Under the pieces are notes generated by a model that did no database searches, was not told the origin of the DNA, and saw only the letters and a program-made list of their open reading frames with translations. DNA of 64,000 nt. Origin: Vibrio mangrovi (GTDB lineage: Bacteria; Pseudomonadota; Gammaproteobacteria; Enterobacterales; Vibrionaceae). The stretch spans positions 3,038,001 to 3,102,000 of the forward strand of contig NZ_AP024883.1 of NCBI RefSeq assembly GCF_024346955.1, given 5' to 3'. Shown piece by piece: positions 37,654 to 45,692 of the stretch. A program made the translations under genes and the position numbers. Within the stretch, counting starts at the first letter, position 1, and each line of letters begins with the position of its first letter.

Positions 37654-38628
37654 ATGAACTGGGAAAATAATTTTCACCCTTTCGAGCATACGCCAGAAAC
37701 TCCATTACCGAATTTACTCCTGACTCATCTCACTTCATGGGGATACATTTCAGCCACCGGAGATGATCAAAAATCCTACCTGCAAGGCCAGGTGACCTGT
37801 GATGTTGTTTCTCTCGCAAAAGATCAGTCAACATATGGCGCACACTGCGATCCTAAAGGAAAAACATGGTCTGTCTTCCGGATATTCCATCACAAAAACG
37901 GCTATGCCATGTTCCAGCCTCTTAGTGCAATCGAAGCAGAATTGCGGGAACTCAGAAAATATGCCGTGTTCTCTAAAATAGAACTGCTTCCGGGAAGCGA
38001 TATTGCTCTGGGTGTACTTGGAAAGAATGCTGAAGACTACATCGATACACTGAGTAACTCCCGTGGGGATGTTCGTGAGATTGAAGGTGGCACTGCCGTA
38101 AAAGTTTCCCCACAACGCTGGCTGTTGCTACTCAATGAATCCGCAGCCCAGACACTGACCGAGAACTTCAGCGGTGAAAAAGTGACTGAGAGTCTGTGGA
38201 CTCGTTTTGATATCGAAGAAGCACTGCCAGTTGTTACATCTGACGAGCAGGAACAGCATATTCCTCAGGCACTGAACCTTCAGGCTCTTGGCGGCATCAG
38301 CTTCACCAAAGGCTGCTATACCGGTCAGGAAACTGTAGCCAGAGCCAAATATCGTGGTATCAACAAGCGAGCCATGTATATTGTACAAGGGAACACAGAT
38401 ACCACACTAAACAGCGACCACCCGCTTGAGCTGGAACGTTCCGTCGGAGAAAACTGGCGTACTGCCGGACGTTTTCTTACATTTTTTTCATTCAGTGATA
38501 ACACCGCACTTGGCCTGATCGTCCTCCCTAACAATCTGGAAGATGGCACCCGATTCAGAATCACAGGACATCCCCAAACCGAATGGAAAATACAACCACT
38601 CCCATATAGTCTGGATGATGAATCATAA
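37654..38628 (+). CDS. ygfZ: Folate-binding iron-sulfur maintenance protein YgfZ
   Basis: Tetrahydrofolate-dependent protein that supports certain Fe-S enzymes such as MiaB. The 324 residues have the GcvT-like fold and the diagnostic KGCYTGQE motif with its reactive Cys, near residue 225. I chose ATG 37654 (MNWENNFHPFEH) with AAGGTGA upstream; the frame to 37591 has no family support. Its end overlaps the start of the YbaK-like gene by 14 bases. Confidence 0.95.
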   Translation: MNWENNFHPFEHTPETPLPNLLLTHLTSWGYISATGDDQKSYLQGQVTCDVVSLAKDQSTYGAHCDPKGKTWSVFRIFHHKNGYAMFQPLSAIEAELRELRKYAVFSKIELLPGSDIALGVLGKNAEDYIDTLSNSRGDVREIEGGTAVKVSPQRWLLLLNESAAQTLTENFSGEKVTESLWTRFDIEEALPVVTSDEQEQHIPQALNLQALGGISFTKGCYTGQETVARAKYRGINKRAMYIVQGNTDTTLNSDHPLELERSVGENWRTAGRFLTFFSFSDNTALGLIVLPNNLEDGTRFRITGHPQTEWKIQPLPYSLDDES

Positions 38629-39091
38629 TCTGGAGACAAAAGTCCTTCATTTTCTCCGGCAGCAGCAGATTTCCCACCGGCTGCTGCCGCAAAAAGAGGC
38701 GGCTGTCACCATTGAATCAGTGGCAATGTTACGGGGCATCAGACCTGCTCAGATGGTCAAATGTGTCTTACTGAGAGATATGGGTGATCGCTATGCACTC
38801 GCTTGTGTCCCGGGGCATTTATCTGTCGATCCAAAGAAAGTCAGAGCCTGTCTCGGATGGCGAAGAATGACTTGTGCAGCCAGTGACAAAGTCCTGCAAA
38901 TCACCGGATATCCCGTTGGTGCGGTCGCTCCGCTACTCCTGAAAACGGAAATACCCATTCTGTTTGATCCTGAAATTACTCAGGAACAAGAAATCACAAT
39001 CAGTAGCGGACATCTACAAGCCGGAATAGCCATGCAAGTTCAGGATTTACTCGATCTTGTTCACCCATTGGTGACTTCTATTCACCGCTAA
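38615..39091 (+). CDS. YbaK/EbsC-family protein, probable aminoacyl-tRNA deacylase
   Basis: The 158-residue single domain has the YbaK/ProX fold. Its patterns are KEAAVTIESVAMLRGIRPAQ, MVKCVLLRD (catalytic Lys region), VPGHLSVDPKKV, and GYPVGAVAPLLL, the loop used to discriminate aminoacyl groups. Family members clear mischarged tRNAs such as Cys-tRNAPro or Ala-tRNAPro; the exact substrate is not evident. ATG 38615 and 38618 are both possible. The overlap with ygfZ indicates one transcript. Confidence 0.87.
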   Translation: MMNHNLETKVLHFLRQQQISHRLLPQKEAAVTIESVAMLRGIRPAQMVKCVLLRDMGDRYALACVPGHLSVDPKKVRACLGWRRMTCAASDKVLQITGYPVGAVAPLLLKTEIPILFDPEITQEQEITISSGHLQAGIAMQVQDLLDLVHPLVTSIHR

Positions 39092-39126
39092 CCTTATGTT
39101 TATTGATGTAATCCATTTCACAAACA

Positions 39127-39142
39127 TGTGATACAGATCAAA
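39127..39142 (+). promoter_or_regulatory. CRP-like site
   Basis: TGTGA-TACAGA-TCAAA, eight to nine matches to TGTGA-N6-TCACA. A possible -10 (CATAAA, 39184-39189) places the start near 39196. That would set the site at about -62, the classic class I activator position. Confidence 0.5.
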
Positions 39143-39195
39143 TATAACCAAATTAATAAATGAATTGTTAGTCAAAAATAAAACATAAATAGTCA

Positions 39196-39368
39196 CAGCT
39201 CTATTTTTCACGTAGTCTTATTTCGTTGGTTCTGTGACGCTTCCTCAGCATGTTAGCCACTGAACCGACTGAAAAGTGAATCCACTGAATTCATTCAGTA
39301 CATCCACTTTTTGTGTAATGCATCTGTGACTATTTCGCCCGCATCCGTACAGATGCGGGCTTTTTTTT
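39196..39368 (+). ncRNA. Candidate CRP-dependent small RNA
   Basis: Inferred transcript of about 170 nt from a CRP-type promoter to a textbook terminator (stem GCCCGCATC, loop, complement, eight T residues). No ribosome site or meaningful frame lies within it; the only ATG frame is nine codons. CTGTGAC occurs twice (in GGTTCTGTGACGC and CATCTGTGACTATT), and both can pair with the GTCACAG at the 5' edge. It does not match Spot 42, RyhB, Qrr, GlmZ or CsrB as I know them. Confidence 0.45.
39337..39368 (+). terminator. Strong intrinsic terminator in the ybaK-like/ytfK gap
   Basis: Nine-base GC-rich stem (39337-39345 with 39352-39360), six-base loop, eight T residues. The T-run is present only for plus-strand transcripts. 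Confidence 0.9.
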
Positions 39369-39391
39369 AATCTGTCATCGGGGGATTTTTT

Positions 39392-39419
39392 TTGACAGTG
39401 ACCGGTCAAAATCTATATT
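39392..39419 (+). promoter_or_regulatory. Strong sigma-70 promoter with embedded palindrome
   Basis: TTGACA (39392-39397), 16 bases, TATATT (39414-39419). The perfect palindrome TGACCGGTCA (39399-39408) sits in the spacer and could be an operator. It directs transcription toward the ytfK-like gene. Confidence 0.6.
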
Positions 39420-39850
39420 CAGAGATAAGAATAGATCAGTTACACAGCTCCAAAGGCTGATGATTTTTCTGTAACAGAGCAACCGGGAATGACAGAAATT
39501 TCACAGAGGTTCATTTATCCCGTTATAAAAATGTCATATTTATCCGGCTTAATGGACCACCGAAAACGGGCATATCGCCTGATTGCAGACGTGAATTGTA
39601 AGTTGTCTCAGAGTTAACAGAACAGATACAAAGAATTCATTTAATTCTGCTAAATATGTAGATGACAGCACAAAAATTTAATTAACTCATCATGTCGTGA
39701 TTATTCCACTACAAATATCACAACATAAAGAGACAGACTAAATAGAATAGTTAGAGTGAGTTGGCTTCTCACAATGTTTATAGTGAGGTTTGCCGATCCT
39801 GAGCAACTCAGGTCAACAAATACCTCAGGCATTCACAAAAGGACGATGAT

Positions 39851-40057
39851 ATGAGACTGTTTAAGCGCTATACACCCGGTATGATTGCTAAACATATTAG
39901 TCGACTATTTAAAGGTAGAATCTACATTTATGGCATCGGTAAATTTGAGTTCGATCAGGGGAAACTAATCCTCCCGGAAAAAGCCGAACCACGCCACTAC
40001 CAGACGGTCAAAGAGGTCAATCAGGAAATCATGCGATTGAAGTACATCCATGTTTAA
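39851..40057 (+). CDS. ytfK: YtfK-like DUF1107 protein
   Basis: The 68-residue cytosolic protein (MRLFKRYTPGMIAKHISRLF) has the family core GRIYIYGIGKFEFDQGKLILP. It aligns along its whole length with E. coli YtfK, which promotes SpoT-dependent (p)ppGpp build-up under phosphate and lipid starvation. AAGGACGATG supplies the ribosome site. It lies behind a long, structured leader and appears to be transcribed alone. Family assignment is good; the SpoT role here is inferred. Confidence 0.88.
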   Translation: MRLFKRYTPGMIAKHISRLFKGRIYIYGIGKFEFDQGKLILPEKAEPRHYQTVKEVNQEIMRLKYIHV

Positions 40058-40117
40058 TCCGATACGGGCAACGGCTTCGGTTAGTTGCCCATCAGAATAT
40101 CTGCTCTACATCCATTC

Positions 40118-41338
40118 TCACTCAGAAAATGTTGATTTAGCCAATTCAGGCAAATCTCCCCGAATGCCCAGTGCTCGCTGCATCATTTCATTTTTTACTG
40201 TCGGGATCTGATTCAACACTGACATTCCAACGCCCCGGAGCAACTTTTTCACCGGAAAATCCCCGGCAAAGGCCTCTTTGAATCCTTGCATTGCTGCAAT
40301 CATCTTCGCCGCTTCAGCCTTTCTCCACCGCTCATACTGGCGGAGATTACGCCGGTAACCAATATCTTTTCCCTGCTGCCATAAGACTGTAATTTCCTGA
40401 GCCAGTGACGCGGCATCAAGCAGTCCGAGATTCACCCCCTGCCCAGCTAGTGGATGAATCGTATGTGCTGCATCTCCGGCTAATGCAATACGATCACACA
40501 CAAAGTCCCGTGCATAACGCATTTTCAACGGAAACACAGCCCGTTCACTCACCAGCTCACATAAACCGAGGCGGTGATCAAACTCGACACAAAGCGCCCG
40601 GTTAAACGATTCGGTTTCCATAGTCAGTAGTTCATTTGCTCTTAGTGGCTCAGTCGACCATACGATAGAACACATGTTCGGATGCTCCAGAGGCAGAAAC
40701 GCTAATGGCCCCTGTGGCGTAAAGATCTGCCGGGCGACTTGCTGATGAGGTTCTTCCGTCATCACATTCGCAACTAAAGCTGCATGTCCGTAGTCCCAGT
40801 GAGTCAAAGGAATATCCTGCTGCTGACGAACCCAGGAATTTGCTCCGTCAGTCCCCACAACCAGCTTGGTGGTCAGTGAACTACCGTTATCAAGTGTTAG
40901 CCAGACTTCACTTTCACCAACAACCATACTCTGACACTGAGACGGCATGAAAAAAGTAACATTGTTCTGATTCTGAACCGCATCCAATGCTGCCAGTTGA
41001 ATGACACGATTCTCAACGATATGACCTAAATCCGGCTGCGCAAGCTGCTGACAGTGAAACTGAATATGAGCAAAACTATCCTTCTCCCACACATACATTT
41101 CACGGTAAGGGGCAGCCCGACGCTGAATAATGCCATCCCAAATCCCGACATTTTTCAATATCTGCTCACTGGCACGGCTTAACGCAGAGACCCGGATATC
41201 CGGAGATTCTCCCAATGTAGGATCGGGTGTGTGCCCTTCAATTACGGCAATTCTCAGGTCTGTATTCTTCAGTGCCGCAGCCAGCGTTAGTCCGACCATT
41301 CCGCCACCGATAATGGCAATATCAAAACTTTGCATCAT
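40118..41338 (-). CDS. ubiI: Ubiquinone hydroxylase UbiI (VisC)
   Basis: FAD monooxygenase for the C5 hydroxylation of ubiquinone. The 406 residues (MMQSFDIAIIGGGMVGLTLA) have the Rossmann GxGxxG and the GTDGANSWVRQ motif. The C-terminal FAD motif is GDAAHTIHPLAGQGVNLGLLD. The start may be either of two adjacent ATGs. It follows ubiH by 12 bases, as in E. coli ubiH-ubiI. Confidence 0.93.
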   Translation of the reverse strand: MMQSFDIAIIGGGMVGLTLAAALKNTDLRIAVIEGHTPDPTLGESPDIRVSALSRASEQILKNVGIWDGIIQRRAAPYREMYVWEKDSFAHIQFHCQQLAQPDLGHIVENRVIQLAALDAVQNQNNVTFFMPSQCQSMVVGESEVWLTLDNGSSLTTKLVVGTDGANSWVRQQQDIPLTHWDYGHAALVANVMTEEPHQQVARQIFTPQGPLAFLPLEHPNMCSIVWSTEPLRANELLTMETESFNRALCVEFDHRLGLCELVSERAVFPLKMRYARDFVCDRIALAGDAAHTIHPLAGQGVNLGLLDAASLAQEITVLWQQGKDIGYRRNLRQYERWRKAEAAKMIAAMQGFKEAFAGDFPVKKLLRGVGMSVLNQIPTVKNEMMQRALGIRGDLPELAKSTFSE

Positions 41339-41350
41339 ATATAAAACCTT

Positions 41351-42550
41351 TTAGCGAGACACTTGTCCCAATGTCCGGGTCAACAAGGGCTTTCTGAGTA
41401 CAGACAGATTGTCGATAGCCATCAGCCCCAGATTCCTTCCCACAACAGCAGGAAACCACTCATTTGAGAAGATGTGGACCAGAGTGGAAGTCATTTCCAT
41501 CGTTTTTTGCCGATCCGGTTCCCGGCGTTGCTGAAATGCATGTAGAGCCGCATAATTTCCGACATCTTCGGGATGGTGGCGTACTTCGTCAACCAGTGTC
41601 GCAATATCCCGAATCCCCAGATTAAACCCCTGCCCGGCAATCGGATGAAGCGTTTGCGCTGCATTGCCTATAATCGCAAACCGGTGTGAAACAGCCCGGG
41701 AGCGATAACTTAGCTTTAAGGGATATGCAACCCGGCTTCCGACCCGCTTCATTTTGCCTAGCCGCCAGCCAAAAGCTTGTTGTAACGCCAAAAGAAACTC
41801 ATTGTCATCCAGACCTGTTATACCTTCCAGTGACTCTGGTCTGACACACCAGACCATTGACATACGCTGACGACTCATTGGCAGTAAAGCGAGTGGTCCG
41901 GTCGGCGTAAATCGCTCAAAAGCTCTGCCCTGATGAGGCTGACTGATTTCGACATTGGCAATGACAGCAACTTGTTCAAAATCGTGAATTTCAGAAGAGA
42001 TTCCCAATTGTTGGCAACAGGTTGACGTATTCCCGTCGGCGGCAATCAACAGCTTACCGTAAAGAGTCGTCTCATCCTCCAACGAAATCCGGACTTCGGT
42101 TTCCGAGCGTTCCACCGTACGGATCGAAGCCGGACAAAACAGAGAAATCGCCGGACGTTCCTGTAACAAGCGATGATAAACCTGCCCGACTTCTGCCAGT
42201 TCGACCACATATCCCAGAGCGGATAGTCCAAGTGGCTCTGCTTTAATATCGGTCATACCTGCATGTCCCCGGTCAGAAACATGAATATGAGAAATTGGCG
42301 TCGCATAAGGTTGGATAGCATCCCATAGCCGGTATTCTCTGAGTATCTGTACCGTTCCGTCAGAGAGTGCAATGGAACGGGCATCAAATCCAGGATGAAC
42401 CTGAGCTGAAATATCACATGATTCGACAACAGCAATCCGGAGTTTACCGCCAAAGCGGGCATCTAAAGCCAGCGCCAGTGTTGCACCGGCCATTGCTCCA
42501 CCAGAGATAATGACATCAAATATTTTCACTCGACTATTTTCCGTTCTCAC
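41351..42550 (-). CDS. ubiH: 2-octaprenyl-6-methoxyphenol hydroxylase UbiH
   Basis: FAD monooxygenase for the C1 hydroxylation of ubiquinone. The 399 residues have VIISGGAMAGATLALAL, AADGNTSTCCQQLG and IGNAAQTLHPIAGQGFNLGIRD. The frame starts at GTG 42550. A second GTG at 42529 (VKIFDVIISGG) would give a start more typical of the family. It follows ygfB by 34 bases; the aminopeptidase gene pepP that usually lies between them in enterics is absent here. Confidence 0.92.
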   Translation of the reverse strand: MRTENSRVKIFDVIISGGAMAGATLALALDARFGGKLRIAVVESCDISAQVHPGFDARSIALSDGTVQILREYRLWDAIQPYATPISHIHVSDRGHAGMTDIKAEPLGLSALGYVVELAEVGQVYHRLLQERPAISLFCPASIRTVERSETEVRISLEDETTLYGKLLIAADGNTSTCCQQLGISSEIHDFEQVAVIANVEISQPHQGRAFERFTPTGPLALLPMSRQRMSMVWCVRPESLEGITGLDDNEFLLALQQAFGWRLGKMKRVGSRVAYPLKLSYRSRAVSHRFAIIGNAAQTLHPIAGQGFNLGIRDIATLVDEVRHHPEDVGNYAALHAFQQRREPDRQKTMEMTSTLVHIFSNEWFPAVVGRNLGLMAIDNLSVLRKPLLTRTLGQVSR

Positions 42551-42583
42551 TCATATCCGTTTTCACATTCATCACGTAACGAT

Positions 42584-43162
42584 TTAATGAATTGTTGGCT
42601 TCTTACTCTGTGATTTTACCCGAACACCACATTCCGCATGAATCGTGAGTACACACGCTTTTATATGCTCGATAACCTGCTCAAGCAGTAACGCCTGTTC
42701 TTCAAGATCATCATCTTCATCAATTCCTAACCGGGCAATCTCTTCCAGATCGGTCAATGCTTCTTTCGCATCATCTGAAAGTGAACTGATGTTCGAATGT
42801 GCCAGCCCCAGCCCGGAGATAAAATGATTCACCCACTCAGACACACCATCAGCCAGCTCAAACAGGCCAGTATCGCCACTACCTTCAGGTAAAAACAAAG
42901 ACAACTGGAAATGTTGCTGTGTCATTTCTTCTGCCGTACCGGAAATCAACTCACCGGCCAGCCCCAATGCTGCCATCGGCCATCCCATTCCGTCATTGGT
43001 ATAATCAAACAGTAATGGCTGCCAGCGTTCATCGTCCGGATTTAAACCACCGGATAACATCCCGGTTAAAAGGCCGTGCAGCTCGGCAGGTGTTACCGCT
43101 AAAGAAGCTGACTTCAGGATATCAGCAGAAGAAAGGTATTCGGGAAACTTATTATCACTCAT
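42584..43162 (-). CDS. ygfB: UPF0149 family protein YgfB
   Basis: The 192-residue acidic, helical YecA/YgfB-family protein has the signatures ELHGLLTGMLSGG and SGTAEEMTQQHFQLSLFLP (split). Its start overlaps no other gene. It is encoded next to zapA and the ubi genes, as in E. coli. YgfB relatives affect envelope homeostasis in Pseudomonas, but no biochemical role is settled. Confidence 0.93.
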   Translation of the reverse strand: MSDNKFPEYLSSADILKSASLAVTPAELHGLLTGMLSGGLNPDDERWQPLLFDYTNDGMGWPMAALGLAGELISGTAEEMTQQHFQLSLFLPEGSGDTGLFELADGVSEWVNHFISGLGLAHSNISSLSDDAKEALTDLEEIARLGIDEDDDLEEQALLLEQVIEHIKACVLTIHAECGVRVKSQSKKPTIH

Positions 43163-43422
43163 GATGCAATCTGCAGAAAAAATAAACCTAATCCTATCAC
43201 CTCAACCTCATTGCTGAAATGCCCACGGCATCAAATCTGCTAACCTGTCCCGATCAATAGCACAGCTTTTGTCCGAATTGTCCAAGATCTGAGTTTTTGA
43301 CCTATCATTGACGCGGATATGCAGGGAAAGACTTGAATCTTATCGTGGCTTTACCTATAGTTTCCGTCTTGATGATACCGTCAATGTATCATTCACAGTG
43401 GCATGTTACGAGTTCATAAGTC

Positions 43423-43731
43423 ATGAGTAATCAAGCGGTTGATGTTGAGATTTTAGGAAAAGTCACACGAGTGAACTGCCCTGCAGGTCAGGAAGATTCG
43501 CTCGTTCAGGCAGCAAAAGAACTTGATGATCGTTTGAAAGAAATGGCGGAAAGAACTAAGGTGACTAATGAGGTTAAGTTACTGACAATCGCTGCTTTAA
43601 ATATCTGCTATGAATTACAAAATCAGATAAAAGAAAATAAACAGACAACAGATCATCTCGCGACGCGCATGGAGCAACTCTCAGCATCGCTTGATAGTGT
43701 GATTCGTAAGGTCGAGCCAGGACAGCAGTAA
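43423..43731 (+). CDS. zapA: Cell division protein ZapA
   Basis: Bundles FtsZ filaments at the division ring. The 102 residues start MSNQAVDVEILGKVTRVNCP, with the FtsZ-binding N-terminal domain and a C-terminal coiled coil (about 55-100). It is divergent from ygfB and lies immediately before 6S RNA, a conserved gamma-proteobacterial order. Confidence 0.96.
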   Translation: MSNQAVDVEILGKVTRVNCPAGQEDSLVQAAKELDDRLKEMAERTKVTNEVKLLTIAALNICYELQNQIKENKQTTDHLATRMEQLSASLDSVIRKVEPGQQ

Positions 43732-43749
43732 CTTTACGCCACAGAATTT

Positions 43750-43926
43750 ACCCTGAAGTGTTCGTCAGCGGATTACGTCCCTGAGCCGATAAGCAATACC
43801 TAAGGGTTAGTACTTGCTGGCTATTGAGCAAGCTCGGCACGCACCGAGAAGCCTACGGTCAACATTACTGATCCGCCTTGAACCAGCTGGTTCAAGGGTC
43901 AAACATCTGCAACGGCACTTTGGGGT
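43750..43926 (+). ncRNA. ssrS: 6S RNA
   Basis: Holo-RNA-polymerase inhibitor RNA. The closing stem is ACCCTGAAGTG (5') with CACTTTGGGGT (3'). The conserved internal parts are recognisable: CCTGAGCCGAT, GAGCAAGCTCGG, CCGAGAAGCCT and CCTTGAACC-AGCTGG-TTCAAGGGTC. Its position between zapA and ygfA on the same strand is the conserved context. Ends are estimated to within about 5 bases. Confidence 0.93.
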
Positions 43927-43931
43927 TCTCT

Positions 43932-44528
43932 ATGCACCAGAATATGATGACACGCGCTGAGTTCAGGAAGCTGATCAGGGAAAGAAGGAAACAGCTCTCG
44001 GCTGATTTCCAGCAAACCGCTAGTGAACAAGTCATCGGGCATCTTTCTAATTTACCCGAAATTCACTCCAGTCAGAACATTGCACTCTACCTTTCAGCCG
44101 ATGGCGAGCTCGCAACACCAAAGCTCATCGAGTGGCTCTGGCAACAGGGTAAATCCGTTTATCTCCCCGTGATTCATCCGTTTTCAACCGGACAGCTGCT
44201 CTTCTTACACTACACCCCGGAAACTCCGATGGTTAACAATCGCTATGGGATTGCTGAACCTCGCCTGAATAAAGAACTCATCCTGCCGACCCGTCAGCTT
44301 GATCTGATTTTTACCCCGTTGGTCGGTTTCGATGCATCAGGACACCGGCTGGGAATGGGTGGCGGCTATTATGACCGGACTCTGGAACCCTGGTTTAAAA
44401 ATAAAAGCGGAGCCAAGCCGATTGGTCTGGCTCATTCATGTCAGTTTGTCGAAAAACTGCCAGTGGAATCCTGGGATGTCCCACTACCTAAGATTGTCAC
44501 ACCAGATAAAATCTGGCACTGGGAATAA
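43932..44528 (+). CDS. ygfA: 5-formyltetrahydrofolate cyclo-ligase
   Basis: Returns 5-formyl-THF to the folate pool. The 198 residues have the GMGGGYYDRTL signature and KPIGLAHSCQ near the C-terminus. I chose ATG 43932, just after the 6S RNA 3' stem, whose GGGG would act as the ribosome site. ATG 43947 (MTRAEFRKLIRE) is also possible. The longer frame to 43878 would lie inside 6S RNA and is rejected. It is likely co-transcribed with 6S RNA. Confidence 0.93.
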   Translation: MHQNMMTRAEFRKLIRERRKQLSADFQQTASEQVIGHLSNLPEIHSSQNIALYLSADGELATPKLIEWLWQQGKSVYLPVIHPFSTGQLLFLHYTPETPMVNNRYGIAEPRLNKELILPTRQLDLIFTPLVGFDASGHRLGMGGGYYDRTLEPWFKNKSGAKPIGLAHSCQFVEKLPVESWDVPLPKIVTPDKIWHWE

Positions 44529-44660
44529 AGCGACGCTACCGGACCGGATTCCCCTTCAGTACATATCAGACAGACTTTATCCGATATCTACACCAACCCT
44601 GGTGAAACACCTGTGATCACTGGCGTGACAATGTGATTAATGCACAGGAAAAGACGTATT

Positions 44661-44690
44661 GACGCTGCATCTTGAGGTGACTTGGGTATA
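44661..44690. repeat. Vibrio-type intergenic repeat, copy 3
   Basis: Longest copy: GACGCTGCATCTTGAGGTG followed by ACTTGGGTATA, upstream of rpiA. It shares the ACCTC-n-ACTTGGGTAT core with copies at 29649 (opposite strand) and 37582. Confidence 0.7.
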
Positions 44691-44772
44691 TAATCCCCCG
44701 CCAGAATACCCAATCAATATATCCCAAGTAATTTAAAATAAGATTTAAATGTAATCAGCAGGAGATCAATAC

Positions 44773-45429
44773 ATGACCCAAGACGAAATGAAAAAAGAAG
44801 CGGGATGGGCTGCACTCAAGTATGTCATCAAAGGTGGCATTATCGGGGTAGGTACAGGCTCAACCGTGAATCACTTTATCGACGCCTTGGGCTCAGTAAA
44901 AGATAACATCAAAGGAGCCGTTTCCAGCTCAAAAGCATCAACAGAAAGACTAGAAGCTCTGGGAATCCAGGTCTACGACTGCAACGATGTTGAAAAACTG
45001 GATGTTTATATCGATGGTGCCGATGAAATCAATCCGACACGGGATATGATTAAAGGTGGCGGTGCAGCTCTTACCCGGGAAAAAATCGTTGCTGCAATCT
45101 CCGAAAAATTCGTCTGTATTGTTGATGGCACAAAAACAGTTGAAGTTCTGGGCAAATTCCCGCTTCCAATTGAAGTGATTCCCATGGCCCGCGAACAGGT
45201 TTCCCGTGAACTGAAAATGTTGGGCGGAAGCCCGGTTTACCGTGAAGGCGTGATCACTGACAACGGGAATATCATTCTGGATGTTCATGATATGCAGATT
45301 ACCGATCCCAAAACACTGGAATCAACCCTTAATAATATTCCAGGCGTTGTCACTAATGGTCTGTTTGCGCACCGGGGGGCTGATGTCGTAATTATCGGAA
45401 CTCCAGACGGCACACAATTTATCGAGTAA
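44773..45429 (+). CDS. rpiA: Ribose-5-phosphate isomerase A
   Basis: Interconverts ribose 5-phosphate and ribulose 5-phosphate. The 218 residues have GIIGVGTGSTVNHFIDAL, YIDGADEINP (catalytic Asp) and MIKGGGAALTREKI. Length matches E. coli (219). AGGAGA precedes the start. Confidence 0.97.
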   Translation: MTQDEMKKEAGWAALKYVIKGGIIGVGTGSTVNHFIDALGSVKDNIKGAVSSSKASTERLEALGIQVYDCNDVEKLDVYIDGADEINPTRDMIKGGGAALTREKIVAAISEKFVCIVDGTKTVEVLGKFPLPIEVIPMAREQVSRELKMLGGSPVYREGVITDNGNIILDVHDMQITDPKTLESTLNNIPGVVTNGLFAHRGADVVIIGTPDGTQFIE

Positions 45430-45483
45430 TTTATCGACTAATATTCACCATCATTTATCGACATTGGTGAGAAATCATGAAAA

Positions 45484-45510
45484 AACGGTACGTTTATGTA
45501 CCGTTCTTTC
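45484..45510 (+). terminator. Hairpin after rpiA
   Basis: Stem AACGGTAC / GTACCGTT with loop GTTTAT, followed by CTTTC. A likely but weak terminator. Confidence 0.55.
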
Positions 45511-45597
45511 ATTGGCTATAGAAAAATTATTCCTTATGACGTAATTTTCTTACCAATTGGAGATGTTTTTTGTTACTTTATGATGAGAAGATGCACA

Positions 45598-45613
45598 AGG
45601 CAAACGTTTGCTT
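45598..45613. promoter_or_regulatory. PurR-like operator upstream of serA
   Basis: AGGCAAACGTTTGCTT contains the 12-bp palindrome GCAAACGTTTGC, which matches the PurR consensus ACGCAAACGTTTGCGT at 13 of 16 positions. It lies about 80 bases before the serA start and would link serine (one-carbon) supply to purine status. Confidence 0.65.
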
Positions 45614-45692
45614 GTTAACAAAATGCTAATTTTCCCGATTTAGCAGCTGTGCACCTCGTTTCTTCACCTTTCCATCGTTAAGGACAAAAATA

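Larger units (their letters stand above)
39092..39850. other. Long non-coding interval with a candidate sRNA and a leader region
   Basis: About 760 bases with no credible open frame. It holds, in order: a CRP-like site (39127), a candidate small RNA ending at a strong terminator (39337-39368), and a strong sigma-70 promoter with an embedded palindrome (39392-39419). A leader of about 420 bases then runs to the ytfK-like gene. It ends with a CCTGAG-CAA-CTCAGG hairpin and another CCTCAGG nearby (alternative pairing) before the start. Confidence 0.65.

Noticed and set aside
39249..39278. Nine-codon frame (MLATEPTEK) inside the candidate sRNA
   Set aside because: No ribosome site and too short to support a coding claim.
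43878..43931. Longer N-terminus for YgfA
   Set aside because: It overlaps the conserved 6S RNA body, which explains the sequence.
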